Shown here in pieces: positions 45,500-52,875 of a DNA stretch of 64,000 nt. Each line of letters begins with the position of its first letter. Within the stretch, counting starts at the first letter, position 1. Origin of the DNA: Sphingomonas sp. IC081 (lineage in GTDB: Bacteria; Pseudomonadota; Alphaproteobacteria; Sphingomonadales; Sphingomonadaceae); NCBI RefSeq assembly GCF_006874585.1, contig NZ_CP029761.1:2181001-2245000 (forward strand), written 5' to 3'. The notes beneath the pieces were generated by a model, which saw nothing but the letters and a program-made list of their open reading frames with translations, was not told the origin of the DNA and ran no database searches. Both the position numbers and the translations under genes were made by a program.

Positions 45500-46560
45500 A
45501 TCGGCCTCCACTCTTCCTCGGGCGGCAGCGGCGCGAAGATCGCGTCCAGCCGTTCCGGCGTCACCTCTTCGGGCCGCGCAGGGTTCCACTTCGGCGCATG
45601 GTCCTTGTCGACGATCACCGCGCGCACGCCCTCGGCAAAGTCCGGCAGGACCAGCACGCGGCTGCCGATGCGGTACTCCATCGCCATGTTCTGCGCGAAA
45701 GTATCCAAGCTCAGCGAGGAGGCAAGCTGGCGCAGCGAGACCTTGCAGGCCTGCGGGCTCTTGGTGCGCAAGGTCGCCAGTTCGCGCACGGCCCATTCGC
45801 TGTCGTCGCCTTCCAGCGAGACCAGCACCTGTTCCAGCGTGTCGAACGCGAAGTGTTTGCGGATCTGCGCATCGTGCGCGGCGATCTTCGGTTCCGGCGG
45901 GGTCACCGACAGCGCGGTGAGCACGGCGCCGATGTCATGCCCGGCGGCGATGCGGCGCTTGGCTTCGGGCAGGTCCTCGCTCTGGAGGTAATGCGTGGCA
46001 AGTCCGGCCCAGAGGCATTCCGCCCCGTCCAGCCGCGCGCCGGTGAGCGCCAGGAACTGGCCCAGCCGCCCTTCCAGCCGCGAAAGGTACCAGCCCCCGC
46101 CGACGTCGGGGAACAGGCCGATGCCGGTTTCGGGCATGGCAAAGCGGGTGTTCTCGGTCGCCACGCGGTACTGCGCGGGCTGCGAGATGCCGACGCCCCC
46201 GCCCATGGTGATGCCGTCCATGAAGGCGACCACGGGCTTGGCATATTCGAACAATTGATGGTTCAGCCGGTATTCGGCAAAAAAGAACCGCTGCCCCTCG
46301 CGCCCTTCATCCTCCAGCGCGGAACGGCGCAGCAGGCTGATGTCCCCGCCCGAGCAGAACCCGCGCCCTTCGCTGTGCTCGATCCAGACCGCCTTCACCT
46401 CGGGATCGGCCGCCCAGCGGGTCAGCGAATCGCTCATCGATTCGCACATGCCCAGGGTCAGCGCATGGATCGCCTTGGGGCGGTTCAGCGCGATCACCCC
46501 GGCAATGCCTTCGCGGGACGTAAGCAGTTCTTCGGTCAGGATATCGGTGGTCATGGTCAT
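45496..46560 (-). CDS. 3-hydroxyisobutyryl-CoA hydrolase
   Basis: 354 residues, longer than ordinary crotonases as expected for HIBCH. GRGFCSGGDI and MDGITMGGGVGIS form the oxyanion hole; PETGIGLFPDVGGGWYLSRL carries the acidic residues. It releases free 3-hydroxyisobutyrate in valine catabolism, which MmsB then oxidises. It starts 12 bases after the acyl-CoA dehydrogenase stop; an ATG at 46554 is an alternative start. Confidence 0.94.
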   Translation of the reverse strand: MTMTTDILTEELLTSREGIAGVIALNRPKAIHALTLGMCESMSDSLTRWAADPEVKAVWIEHSEGRGFCSGGDISLLRRSALEDEGREGQRFFFAEYRLNHQLFEYAKPVVAFMDGITMGGGVGISQPAQYRVATENTRFAMPETGIGLFPDVGGGWYLSRLEGRLGQFLALTGARLDGAECLWAGLATHYLQSEDLPEAKRRIAAGHDIGAVLTALSVTPPEPKIAAHDAQIRKHFAFDTLEQVLVSLEGDDSEWAVRELATLRTKSPQACKVSLRQLASSLSLDTFAQNMAMEYRIGSRVLVLPDFAEGVRAVIVDKDHAPKWNPARPEEVTPERLDAIFAPLPPEEEWRPI

Positions 46561-46572
46561 CCCCGCAAAGGC

Positions 46573-47715
46573 TTACTTGAGGAGGTCGCGGCCGATGATC
46601 ATGCGCATGACCTCGTTGGTGCCTTCGAGGATACGATGGACACGCAAGTCGCGCCAGAAGCGCTCGATCGGATAGTCCTTGAGATAGCCGTATCCGCCAA
46701 ACATCTGCAGCGCCCGGTCGACCACCGAGGAACCGGTGTCGCTGGCCATCATCTTGGCCATGGCGGCAAAGCGGGTCTTGTCCGGTGCCCCTGCCGTCAC
46801 CTTGGCCGCCGCAAGATAGAGCAGCGCGCGGGCCGCTTCCAGTTCGGCGGCCATGTCGGCGAGGCGGAACTGGGTGTTCTGGAATTCGCCGATCGGCTGG
46901 TCGAACTGCCTGCGGTCCTTCACGTACTGGATTGCTTCGTCGAGGCAACGCTGCGCACCGCCCAGCGAGCAGGCACCGATGTTGAGACGGCCACCATCGA
47001 GCCCCGCCATCGCGAACTTGAAGCCGTCACCCTCGGCGCCCACGCGGTTCTCCACCGGGATGCGCGCATCCTCGAAGATCACTTGCGCGGTGGGAGAGGC
47101 GTTCCAGCCCAGCTTCTTTTCAGGCGCGCCGAAGGAAACACCGGGCGTATCCTTGTCGACCACGAAGCAGGAGACCCCGCGCGACTTGTGCTCGCCGGTG
47201 CGCGCCATCACCACGTAGACGTCGTTGACGCCGCCGCCGGAGATGAACTGCTTGGTGCCATTGAGGACGTAGTGATCGCCGTCCAGCCGCGCGGTGGTCT
47301 TGAGCGCCGCCGCGTCGGAGCCCGAGCCCGGCTCGGTCAGGCAGTAGGAGCCGATCTTGTCCATCGTCACCAGATCGGGAAGATAGCGGTCCTTGAGCTG
47401 CTGGTCGCCGAACTGGTCGATCATCCAGGCGACCATGTTGTGGATCGAGATATAGGCGCTGGTCGCCGGGCAGCCGTAGGACATGGCCTCCATGATCAGC
47501 GCCGCGTCGAGACGACCAAGGCCGATGCCGCCGTTCTCTTCCGAAACGTAGATCGCGCCGAAGCCCAGCTCGCCCGCCGCCTTCCACACGTCCACCGGAT
47601 AGTGGTGCTTCTCGTCCCACTCGGCCGCGAAGGGGGTGATACGGTCGGCAGTGAACTTGCGCGCCGTTTCCTGGATCGCGAGCTGGTCTTCGGTGAGGCC
47701 AAACTGTTCGGTCAT
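46573..47715 (-). CDS. Acyl-CoA dehydrogenase, isobutyryl-CoA dehydrogenase-like
   Basis: 380 residues, FAD-dependent. Family signatures are CLTEPGSGSDAAALKTTA and QFDQPIGEFQNTQF; the catalytic base is Glu364 in the tail RILEGTNEVMR. In this cluster it should oxidise isobutyryl-CoA to methacrylyl-CoA. It precedes HIBCH, YunG, ech on the same strand with gaps of 12 bases or overlaps, so these are one operon. Confidence 0.95.
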   Translation of the reverse strand: MTEQFGLTEDQLAIQETARKFTADRITPFAAEWDEKHHYPVDVWKAAGELGFGAIYVSEENGGIGLGRLDAALIMEAMSYGCPATSAYISIHNMVAWMIDQFGDQQLKDRYLPDLVTMDKIGSYCLTEPGSGSDAAALKTTARLDGDHYVLNGTKQFISGGGVNDVYVVMARTGEHKSRGVSCFVVDKDTPGVSFGAPEKKLGWNASPTAQVIFEDARIPVENRVGAEGDGFKFAMAGLDGGRLNIGACSLGGAQRCLDEAIQYVKDRRQFDQPIGEFQNTQFRLADMAAELEAARALLYLAAAKVTAGAPDKTRFAAMAKMMASDTGSSVVDRALQMFGGYGYLKDYPIERFWRDLRVHRILEGTNEVMRMIIGRDLLK

Positions 47716-47742
47716 CGGGGTCCTGCTGTCTGGTGGGCGCCT

Positions 47743-48213
47743 CTAGGCGCACTTCTTGTAGGTTAGCGTTCCGGGTGCGGCATCGGGCCCGGTGTCCTTG
47801 CGGACCAGCGTCCTGCCGCCGTCGGGGCTGGAGAGCGCAACGTCAAGGTTCCAGCTCTGCCCTTCGCCCGAAAAGGCGAAATCGGCTTCGATCGCATTGG
47901 CCGAGGCCGACTTTATCGTGCCGAGCGAGGCAACCGCCTCGTAGAAGGTCAGCCGCTTGTCGTCGATGACGAGCAGGCCCTTGGCATCGCCGGCGGTGCT
48001 GGTGCAGTCCGCCGCCACCATGCCCCAGCGCCCGCGCAGGCCCTCGGGGATTGCGGTGGGTAGCGGGGCCGGAGCGGCTTGCGTTGCGACCTCCTCCACC
48101 GGGGCCTCGCTCGTCGCGCTCGCTTCGGGCTGCGGCTGCTTCTGGCAGGCCGACAGACCCAGAGCGAGCGCGACGGAGAGGGAAAGCGGGGCGGCCAGGG
48201 TCCTGATATTCAT
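47743..48213 (-). CDS. Small lipoprotein, unknown function
   Basis: 156 residues: signal peptide and lipobox (L-S-A-C, about 19-22), an Ala/Pro/Glu-rich linker and a C-terminal beta-rich domain beginning LRGRWGMVAADCTSTAGDAKGLLVIDDKRLTFYE, which looks like a small beta-barrel of the kind seen in periplasmic quality-control lipoproteins. No family is named with confidence. It lies between mmsA and the acyl-CoA dehydrogenase on the same strand. Confidence 0.75.
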   Translation of the reverse strand: MNIRTLAAPLSLSVALALGLSACQKQPQPEASATSEAPVEEVATQAAPAPLPTAIPEGLRGRWGMVAADCTSTAGDAKGLLVIDDKRLTFYEAVASLGTIKSASANAIEADFAFSGEGQSWNLDVALSSPDGGRTLVRKDTGPDAAPGTLTYKKCA

Positions 48214-48282
48214 CACGAAACGTCCTTTTGCACTTCGGGCATTCAAGCAGGAACGCCCTGAGCTACCCCGCTGTTCCTTACA

Positions 48283-49776
48283 TCACCCCATGGTCGGAAT
48301 GATGAAGGCGCTGTCGCCCGCGCCGCCGTCCGGCCAGCGCTGCGTCACCGTCTTCACCTTGGTCCAGAAGCGCACGCCTTCCATGCCGTACTGGTTGTGA
48401 TCGCCAAAGGCCGACCGCTTCCAGCCGCCGAAGCTGTGGTAGCTGACCGGCACCGGGATCGGCACGTTGACGCCGACCATGCCGACCTGCACGCGGCTGA
48501 CGAACTCGCGCGCGGCGTGGCCGTTGCGCGTGAAGATGGCGACGCCGTTGCCGTACTGGTGCCGGGTGGGCAGTTCCACCGCTTCCTCGAAGGTCTTGGC
48601 GCGGACGATCTGCAGCACCGGGCCGAAGATCTCCTCCTTGTAGGCGCTCATCTCGGGCGTCACATGGTCGAACAGCGACGGGCCGACAAAAAAGCCTTCC
48701 TCATAGCCCTGAAGCGAGAAACCGCGACCGTCGACGACCAGTTCCGCGCCCTCGTCGACGCCAGTCTGGATCCAGTTCTCGATCTTCTGCTTGTGCACGG
48801 CGGTGACGACCGGGCCGTACTGCGCCTCGGGATCGTTGGAGACGCCGACCTTCAGCTTGTCGATCGCGGCGATCAGCTTTTCGCGCAGGATGTCGGCGGT
48901 CTCGTCACCCACGGGGACGGCCACCGGCAGCGCCATGCAGCGCTCGCCCGCCGAACCGTAGGCGGCGCCCATGATGTCGTTCACCGCCTGATCCATGTCC
49001 GCATCGGGCATGACGATGGCGTGGTTCTTCGCGCCGCCCATCGCCTGCACGCGCTTGCCGGCAGCAACGCCGCGCGAATAGACGTAGTGGGCGATGTCGG
49101 ACGAGCCGACGAAGCTGACCGCGGCGATGCCCGGATGGTCGAGGATGGCGTCCACCATCACCTTGTCGCCGTGGACCACCTGCAGCACGCCTTCGGGCGC
49201 GCCGGCTTCGAGGAACAGTTCGGCAAGGCGGTTCGGCACCGAGGGATCGCGCTCCGACGGCTTGAGGATGAAGGTGTTGCCCACGGCGACGGCGGGCGCG
49301 AACATCCACATCGGGATCATCGCCGGGAAGTTGAACGGGGTGATGCCCGCGCCCACGCCGAGCGGCGCGCGCAGCGAATAGACATCGATGCCCGGCCCCG
49401 CGCCCTGGGTATATTCGCCCTTCAGCATATGCGGGATGCCGCAGCAGAATTCCACGACCTCAAGTCCGCGCTGGATGTCGCCCTTGGCGTCGTCCACCAC
49501 CTTGCCATGCTCGCTCGCCAAGAGTTCGGCGAGGCTCTGCATGTTCTGTTCGATCAGTTCCTTGAACTTGAACAGCACGCGGGCGCGGCGCTGCGGGTTC
49601 ATCGCCGCCCACTTGGGCTGCACCGCCTGCGCGGTGGCGACCGCACGGTCGAGCAGCGCGGCATCGCCCAGCGGCACTTGCGCCTGCACCGCGCCGGTGC
49701 TGGGGTTGAAGACATCGCCGAGGCGCGCGGACGGGCTGCCGGGTCCGCCGACTACGAAGTGGTCAATCAGGCGCAT
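48283..49776 (-). CDS. mmsA: Methylmalonate-semialdehyde dehydrogenase (CoA-acylating)
   Basis: 497 residues, aldehyde dehydrogenase fold. The nucleophile is Cys280 in the family motif GSAGERCMALPVAV, and the N-P-Q-R-R region and ITPFNFPAM are typical. It converts methylmalonate semialdehyde with CoA and NAD to propionyl-CoA, ending valine catabolism. It is divergent from a LysR gene with 155 bases between starts, and likely controlled by it. Confidence 0.97.
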   Translation of the reverse strand: MRLIDHFVVGGPGSPSARLGDVFNPSTGAVQAQVPLGDAALLDRAVATAQAVQPKWAAMNPQRRARVLFKFKELIEQNMQSLAELLASEHGKVVDDAKGDIQRGLEVVEFCCGIPHMLKGEYTQGAGPGIDVYSLRAPLGVGAGITPFNFPAMIPMWMFAPAVAVGNTFILKPSERDPSVPNRLAELFLEAGAPEGVLQVVHGDKVMVDAILDHPGIAAVSFVGSSDIAHYVYSRGVAAGKRVQAMGGAKNHAIVMPDADMDQAVNDIMGAAYGSAGERCMALPVAVPVGDETADILREKLIAAIDKLKVGVSNDPEAQYGPVVTAVHKQKIENWIQTGVDEGAELVVDGRGFSLQGYEEGFFVGPSLFDHVTPEMSAYKEEIFGPVLQIVRAKTFEEAVELPTRHQYGNGVAIFTRNGHAAREFVSRVQVGMVGVNVPIPVPVSYHSFGGWKRSAFGDHNQYGMEGVRFWTKVKTVTQRWPDGGAGDSAFIIPTMG

Positions 49777-49869
49777 TCCTCATCCTTTCGAAATTCTGTC
49801 TTCGGGCACAGGCGCGCCCTTCAATGGCTAGGTGGTCCCGGCTCGATTTGCAGGCAAGCTGAAAATACG

Positions 49870-49901
49870 CCATCGATAACTGCACATTTGCAGCCCGATG
49901 G
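49870..49901. promoter_or_regulatory. Nested dyad, LysR-type operator candidate
   Basis: CCATCG (49870-49875) and CGATGG (49896-49901) enclose CTGCA (49880-49884) and TGCAG (49889-49893). The dyad lies between the divergent mmsA and LysR genes, where autoregulating LysR proteins usually bind. Assignment rests on position and symmetry only. Confidence 0.5.
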
Positions 49902-49931
49902 ATGATTTCCCGCAGTGACGATGCCTTACCG

Positions 49932-50837
49932 ATGCCCCCATCCATGCCATCGATAGACTGGAGCGACTATCAGGCCTTCCTCGCCATCGCCCGGGCGGGG
50001 CAACTGGCCGCTGCCGCGCGCGTGCTGGGCGTTGACCCCACCACGATGGGCCGCCGGTTGCGCCGTCTGGAGGCAGCCCTCGGCACCCGCCTGTTCGAAC
50101 AGACCCGCAGCGGCCAGGACCTGACCGAAGCGGGCGAGGCCCTGCTTGCCGCCGTGGAATCGATGGCGAAAGCCGCCGGACAGATTTCCGAACAGGCCGA
50201 CCAGAGCGATGGCCTATCCGGCACTCTGCGCATCAGCACTTCGGAAGGGTTCGGCTGCTGGTTCCTCGCCCGCCACCTGCCCGCCTTCCAGTCCGCCCAC
50301 CCGCGGCTTGCCATCGATCTTGTCGCCTCCAGCGGGTTCCTCAGCCCCGGACGGCGCGAGGCGGACGTGGCGGTGATGCTCTCGCGCCCGCGCACCGGGC
50401 CGCTGGTGGCGCACAAGCTGGCGGATTACACGCTGGCGCTCTACGGCAGCCGCGACTACCTCGAGCGCCACGGCACCCCCGCGCGCCCGGCGGACCTGCT
50501 CGAAGGCCACGCGCTCGTCGGCTATATCCCCGACCTCATCTACGCCCCCGAACTGCGCTATCTCGATGAGATCCACACCGGCCTTCGCGCCACGCTGCGC
50601 TCGCCCAGCATCACCGCGCAGCAGAGCCTGATCGCCAGCGGCGCCGGGCTTGGCGTGCTGCCCTGCTTCATGGCCGCAAGCGATGCCCGGCTGGTGCCGG
50701 TGCTGCCCGAAAAGCGGATATTGCGCAGCTTCTGGTTCGTCACCCACCAAGACATCCGCAAGCTCCCCCGCGTAACGGCGTTCCGGCAGTGGCTTGACGA
50801 AACCGTCAGGCACATGGAGGGAGTTCTCACGCCATGA
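49932..50837 (+). CDS. LysR-family transcriptional regulator
   Basis: About 301 residues. The N-terminal helix-turn-helix (DWSDYQAFLAIARAGQLAAAARVLGVDPTTMGRRLRRLEAALGTRLFEQTRSG) is diagnostic, with a type 2 periplasmic-binding-like effector domain after it. Divergence from mmsA suggests control of valine degradation. ATGs at 49902, 49932 and 49944 are in frame; the first would place the start directly on the dyad at 49870-49901, so a downstream start is more plausible. Confidence 0.9.
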   Translation: MPPSMPSIDWSDYQAFLAIARAGQLAAAARVLGVDPTTMGRRLRRLEAALGTRLFEQTRSGQDLTEAGEALLAAVESMAKAAGQISEQADQSDGLSGTLRISTSEGFGCWFLARHLPAFQSAHPRLAIDLVASSGFLSPGRREADVAVMLSRPRTGPLVAHKLADYTLALYGSRDYLERHGTPARPADLLEGHALVGYIPDLIYAPELRYLDEIHTGLRATLRSPSITAQQSLIASGAGLGVLPCFMAASDARLVPVLPEKRILRSFWFVTHQDIRKLPRVTAFRQWLDETVRHMEGVLTP

Positions 50838-50865
50838 TTGGCACTATTCAGGGACAGCACGCACA

Positions 50866-51357
50866 GTGACCACGACGACCATCGATCCGGCCGAATTCCG
50901 CAAGGTTCTGGGCAGCTATCCCACCGGGGTCTGCGTGATCACCGCGCTCGACGAGGACCGTCCGGCGGGCATGGTGGTGGGATCGTTCACCTCGGTCTCG
51001 CTCGATCCGCCGCTGGTGGGCTTTTTCCCGGACAAGCGCTCCACTTCCTGGCCGCTGATCGAGAAGGCGGGCCACTTCTGCGTGAACGTGATGGCCAGCG
51101 ATCAGGGCGAGGTCTGCCGCGCCGTCACCGCCAAGGGCGCGGAGAAGTTCGTGGGCGTGGAATATACCGTGTCCGAGCATAACCTGCCGATCATCGCCGA
51201 TTCCATCGCCGCCATCGAATGCCGCCTCTACTCGGTGACCGAGGCGGGCGATCACTGGTTCGTGCTGGGCGAGATCCTGCGCATGGAAACCGTGCGCGAG
51301 GACGAGCCCATGCTGTTCCATCGCGGCCGCTACGGCAGCTTCGCCGAGCGGATGTAA
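50866..51357 (+). CDS. Flavin reductase-like FMN-binding protein
   Basis: 163 residues starting at GTG. The family pattern is clear: FRKVLGSYPTGVCVITALD...GMVVGSFTSVSLDPPLVGFFPDKRSTSWPLIEKAGHFCVNVMA...GDHWFVLGEIL. Such proteins bind FMN and often reduce flavin for a partner monooxygenase. No flavin monooxygenase is adjacent; the following alpha/beta hydrolase starts eight bases later and may act on the same compound. Confidence 0.9.
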   Translation: MTTTTIDPAEFRKVLGSYPTGVCVITALDEDRPAGMVVGSFTSVSLDPPLVGFFPDKRSTSWPLIEKAGHFCVNVMASDQGEVCRAVTAKGAEKFVGVEYTVSEHNLPIIADSIAAIECRLYSVTEAGDHWFVLGEILRMETVREDEPMLFHRGRYGSFAERM

Positions 51358-51365
51358 GCACGGCC

Positions 51366-52163
51366 ATGCGGGACTTTCGCGTCGAACTGACCGGCGGAAC
51401 GCTTGTCGGCGTGCGGCGCGAAGGTTCGGGCCAAAAATCGGAAACACCGCTGGTGCTGGCCCACGGCTTCGGCGGGTCGCGCCGGGACTGGGACGCGGTG
51501 ATCGCCGCGCTTCCTGCCGACCTGCCGCTGATCGCCTACGACGCACGCGGCTTCGGCGCCTCGCCCGCCGAGCCAGGCGCGGCCTTTTCCCATGCCGACG
51601 ACCTCCTCGCGCTGCTGGACGCGCTGGAGGTGGAGCGCGCCGATCTTTGCGGCCTGTCGATGGGCGGCGGCAATGGGCTGCACTTCGCGCTCGACCAGCC
51701 GCAGCGCGTGAGGCGGCTCGTTCTGGTCAGCCCGCTGATGCTCGGCTGGTCATGGAGCACGGACTGGATCGAGCGCTGGAAAGCCATGGGCCGCGCCGCC
51801 CGTTCGGGCGACATGGCCCATGCCCGCGAACTGTGGTGGAACCACCCGCTGTTCGCCAGCACCCGCGACATTCCCGAGGCCGCCGCGCATCTCAAGGCCT
51901 CGATCGCGGCCTTCCCCGGCAGTCAATGGGTGCAGGACGACCAGCGCCCCGAACAGCCCGACGTGGACCGCCTGACGGCCCTTTCCGTGCCGACACTGCT
52001 GCTCACCGGCACCCGCGACACCGAGGACTTCCGTCTGATCGCGAACCTGATCGCCAGCGCCGGACAAGATGTGGCCCGCATCGACCATGCCGGCTCCGGT
52101 CACCTTCTCAATCTCGAAATGCCCGGCGTTGTGGCCGGTGAGATCGAGGCGTTCCTGTCCTAA
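51366..52163 (+). CDS. Alpha/beta hydrolase
   Basis: 265 residues. LAHGFGGSRRDWD carries the oxyanion hole, Ser98 in GLSMGG is the nucleophile, and a C-terminal GSGHLLNLEMP provides the His. The overall pattern is that of small-molecule hydrolases of the 3-oxoadipate enol-lactonase/HPD-hydrolase group. The substrate is unknown. It is in a probable operon with the flavin reductase-like gene; its stop overlaps the convergent CAP gene by four bases. Confidence 0.88.
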   Translation: MRDFRVELTGGTLVGVRREGSGQKSETPLVLAHGFGGSRRDWDAVIAALPADLPLIAYDARGFGASPAEPGAAFSHADDLLALLDALEVERADLCGLSMGGGNGLHFALDQPQRVRRLVLVSPLMLGWSWSTDWIERWKAMGRAARSGDMAHARELWWNHPLFASTRDIPEAAAHLKASIAAFPGSQWVQDDQRPEQPDVDRLTALSVPTLLLTGTRDTEDFRLIANLIASAGQDVARIDHAGSGHLLNLEMPGVVAGEIEAFLS

Positions 52164-52687
52164 GGCCGGATGGCAACCGCCGTGCGCGCGCGATAGGGGC
52201 TCTGGTTCCAGACGTTACCGGGCGGGTCGTAGCGGCACACCAGCACCTCGAAACTGCGCCCTTGCGCCAGCCCGCAGCCAACCGCCGTGGTGCCGGACCA
52301 GATCATCTGGGTATAATGGCCGACACGGTGGACCCCGTCCTGCCACGACCGCATGCGGCGCAGCAGGGCTTTCTCGCCCGCCCAGCCCGCGACCATGTCC
52401 TCGACCCGGTAGGCACCGCGCGTCCCCATCCACAGGTTCTCGCCCTCGCTGCGGTTGGCGCTGTCGTGCTGCAGCACACCGGAGGCCGCCAGCCGCTGCG
52501 CCCAGCGGGCCGCGTCGCGGGCAAGATCCGCGCTCCAGCGCAGCGGCGGCGAACTCACCGCGGCGCGCTCCCGGTTGTGGAGCGCCAGCACGACATCCTG
52601 CCACGGCGCGTCACTGACCGCAGGCCCGGTGGCCGAAGCCGCCGCCGAAGCCGCGAGAGCCGCTGACGCAAGTGCGCCAAACATCAT
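52160..52687 (-). CDS. CAP-superfamily (SCP/PR-1-like) exported protein
   Basis: 175 residues with a signal peptide (about 1-20). The CAP signatures are all present: HNRERAAV at the start, SEGENLW in the middle, and HYTQMIWSGTTAVGCG and VCRYDPPGNVW at the end, giving the His/Glu cavity. Two Cys match the disulfide of PR-1-like proteins. Bacterial functions are poorly known. The start has AAGGA upstream. It is convergent with the alpha/beta hydrolase gene. Confidence 0.92.
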   Translation of the reverse strand: MMFGALASAALAASAAASATGPAVSDAPWQDVVLALHNRERAAVSSPPLRWSADLARDAARWAQRLAASGVLQHDSANRSEGENLWMGTRGAYRVEDMVAGWAGEKALLRRMRSWQDGVHRVGHYTQMIWSGTTAVGCGLAQGRSFEVLVCRYDPPGNVWNQSPYRARTAVAIRP

Positions 52688-52831
52688 CGATAATCCTTAC
52701 CCTGCAACCCTTGCGGGTACCCGCTACACCCGCAATCCTGTCAATTTGCGGAACGGTCCGAGACTAGCGCAGCAAGGGTTAAGACAAGCATTCCAGACGC
52801 CCCGTGCCATGCCGGGAAGGCGCACGAAAAA

Positions 52832-52853
52832 GGGCCGGAGTTTCCCCCGGCCC
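52832..52853 (-). terminator. Rho-independent terminator of the TonB receptor
   Basis: GGGCCGG (52832-52838) and CCGGCCC (52847-52853) form a hairpin; on the minus strand five T residues follow. It lies 23 bases after the receptor stop codon. Confidence 0.82.
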
Positions 52854-52875
52854 CTCATTGCGGCATTTACCCGGA

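Noticed and set aside
45598..47766. Long plus-strand open frame opposite HIBCH and acyl-CoA dehydrogenase genes
   Set aside because: It runs through two well-supported genes on the other strand and has no ribosome site or domain.
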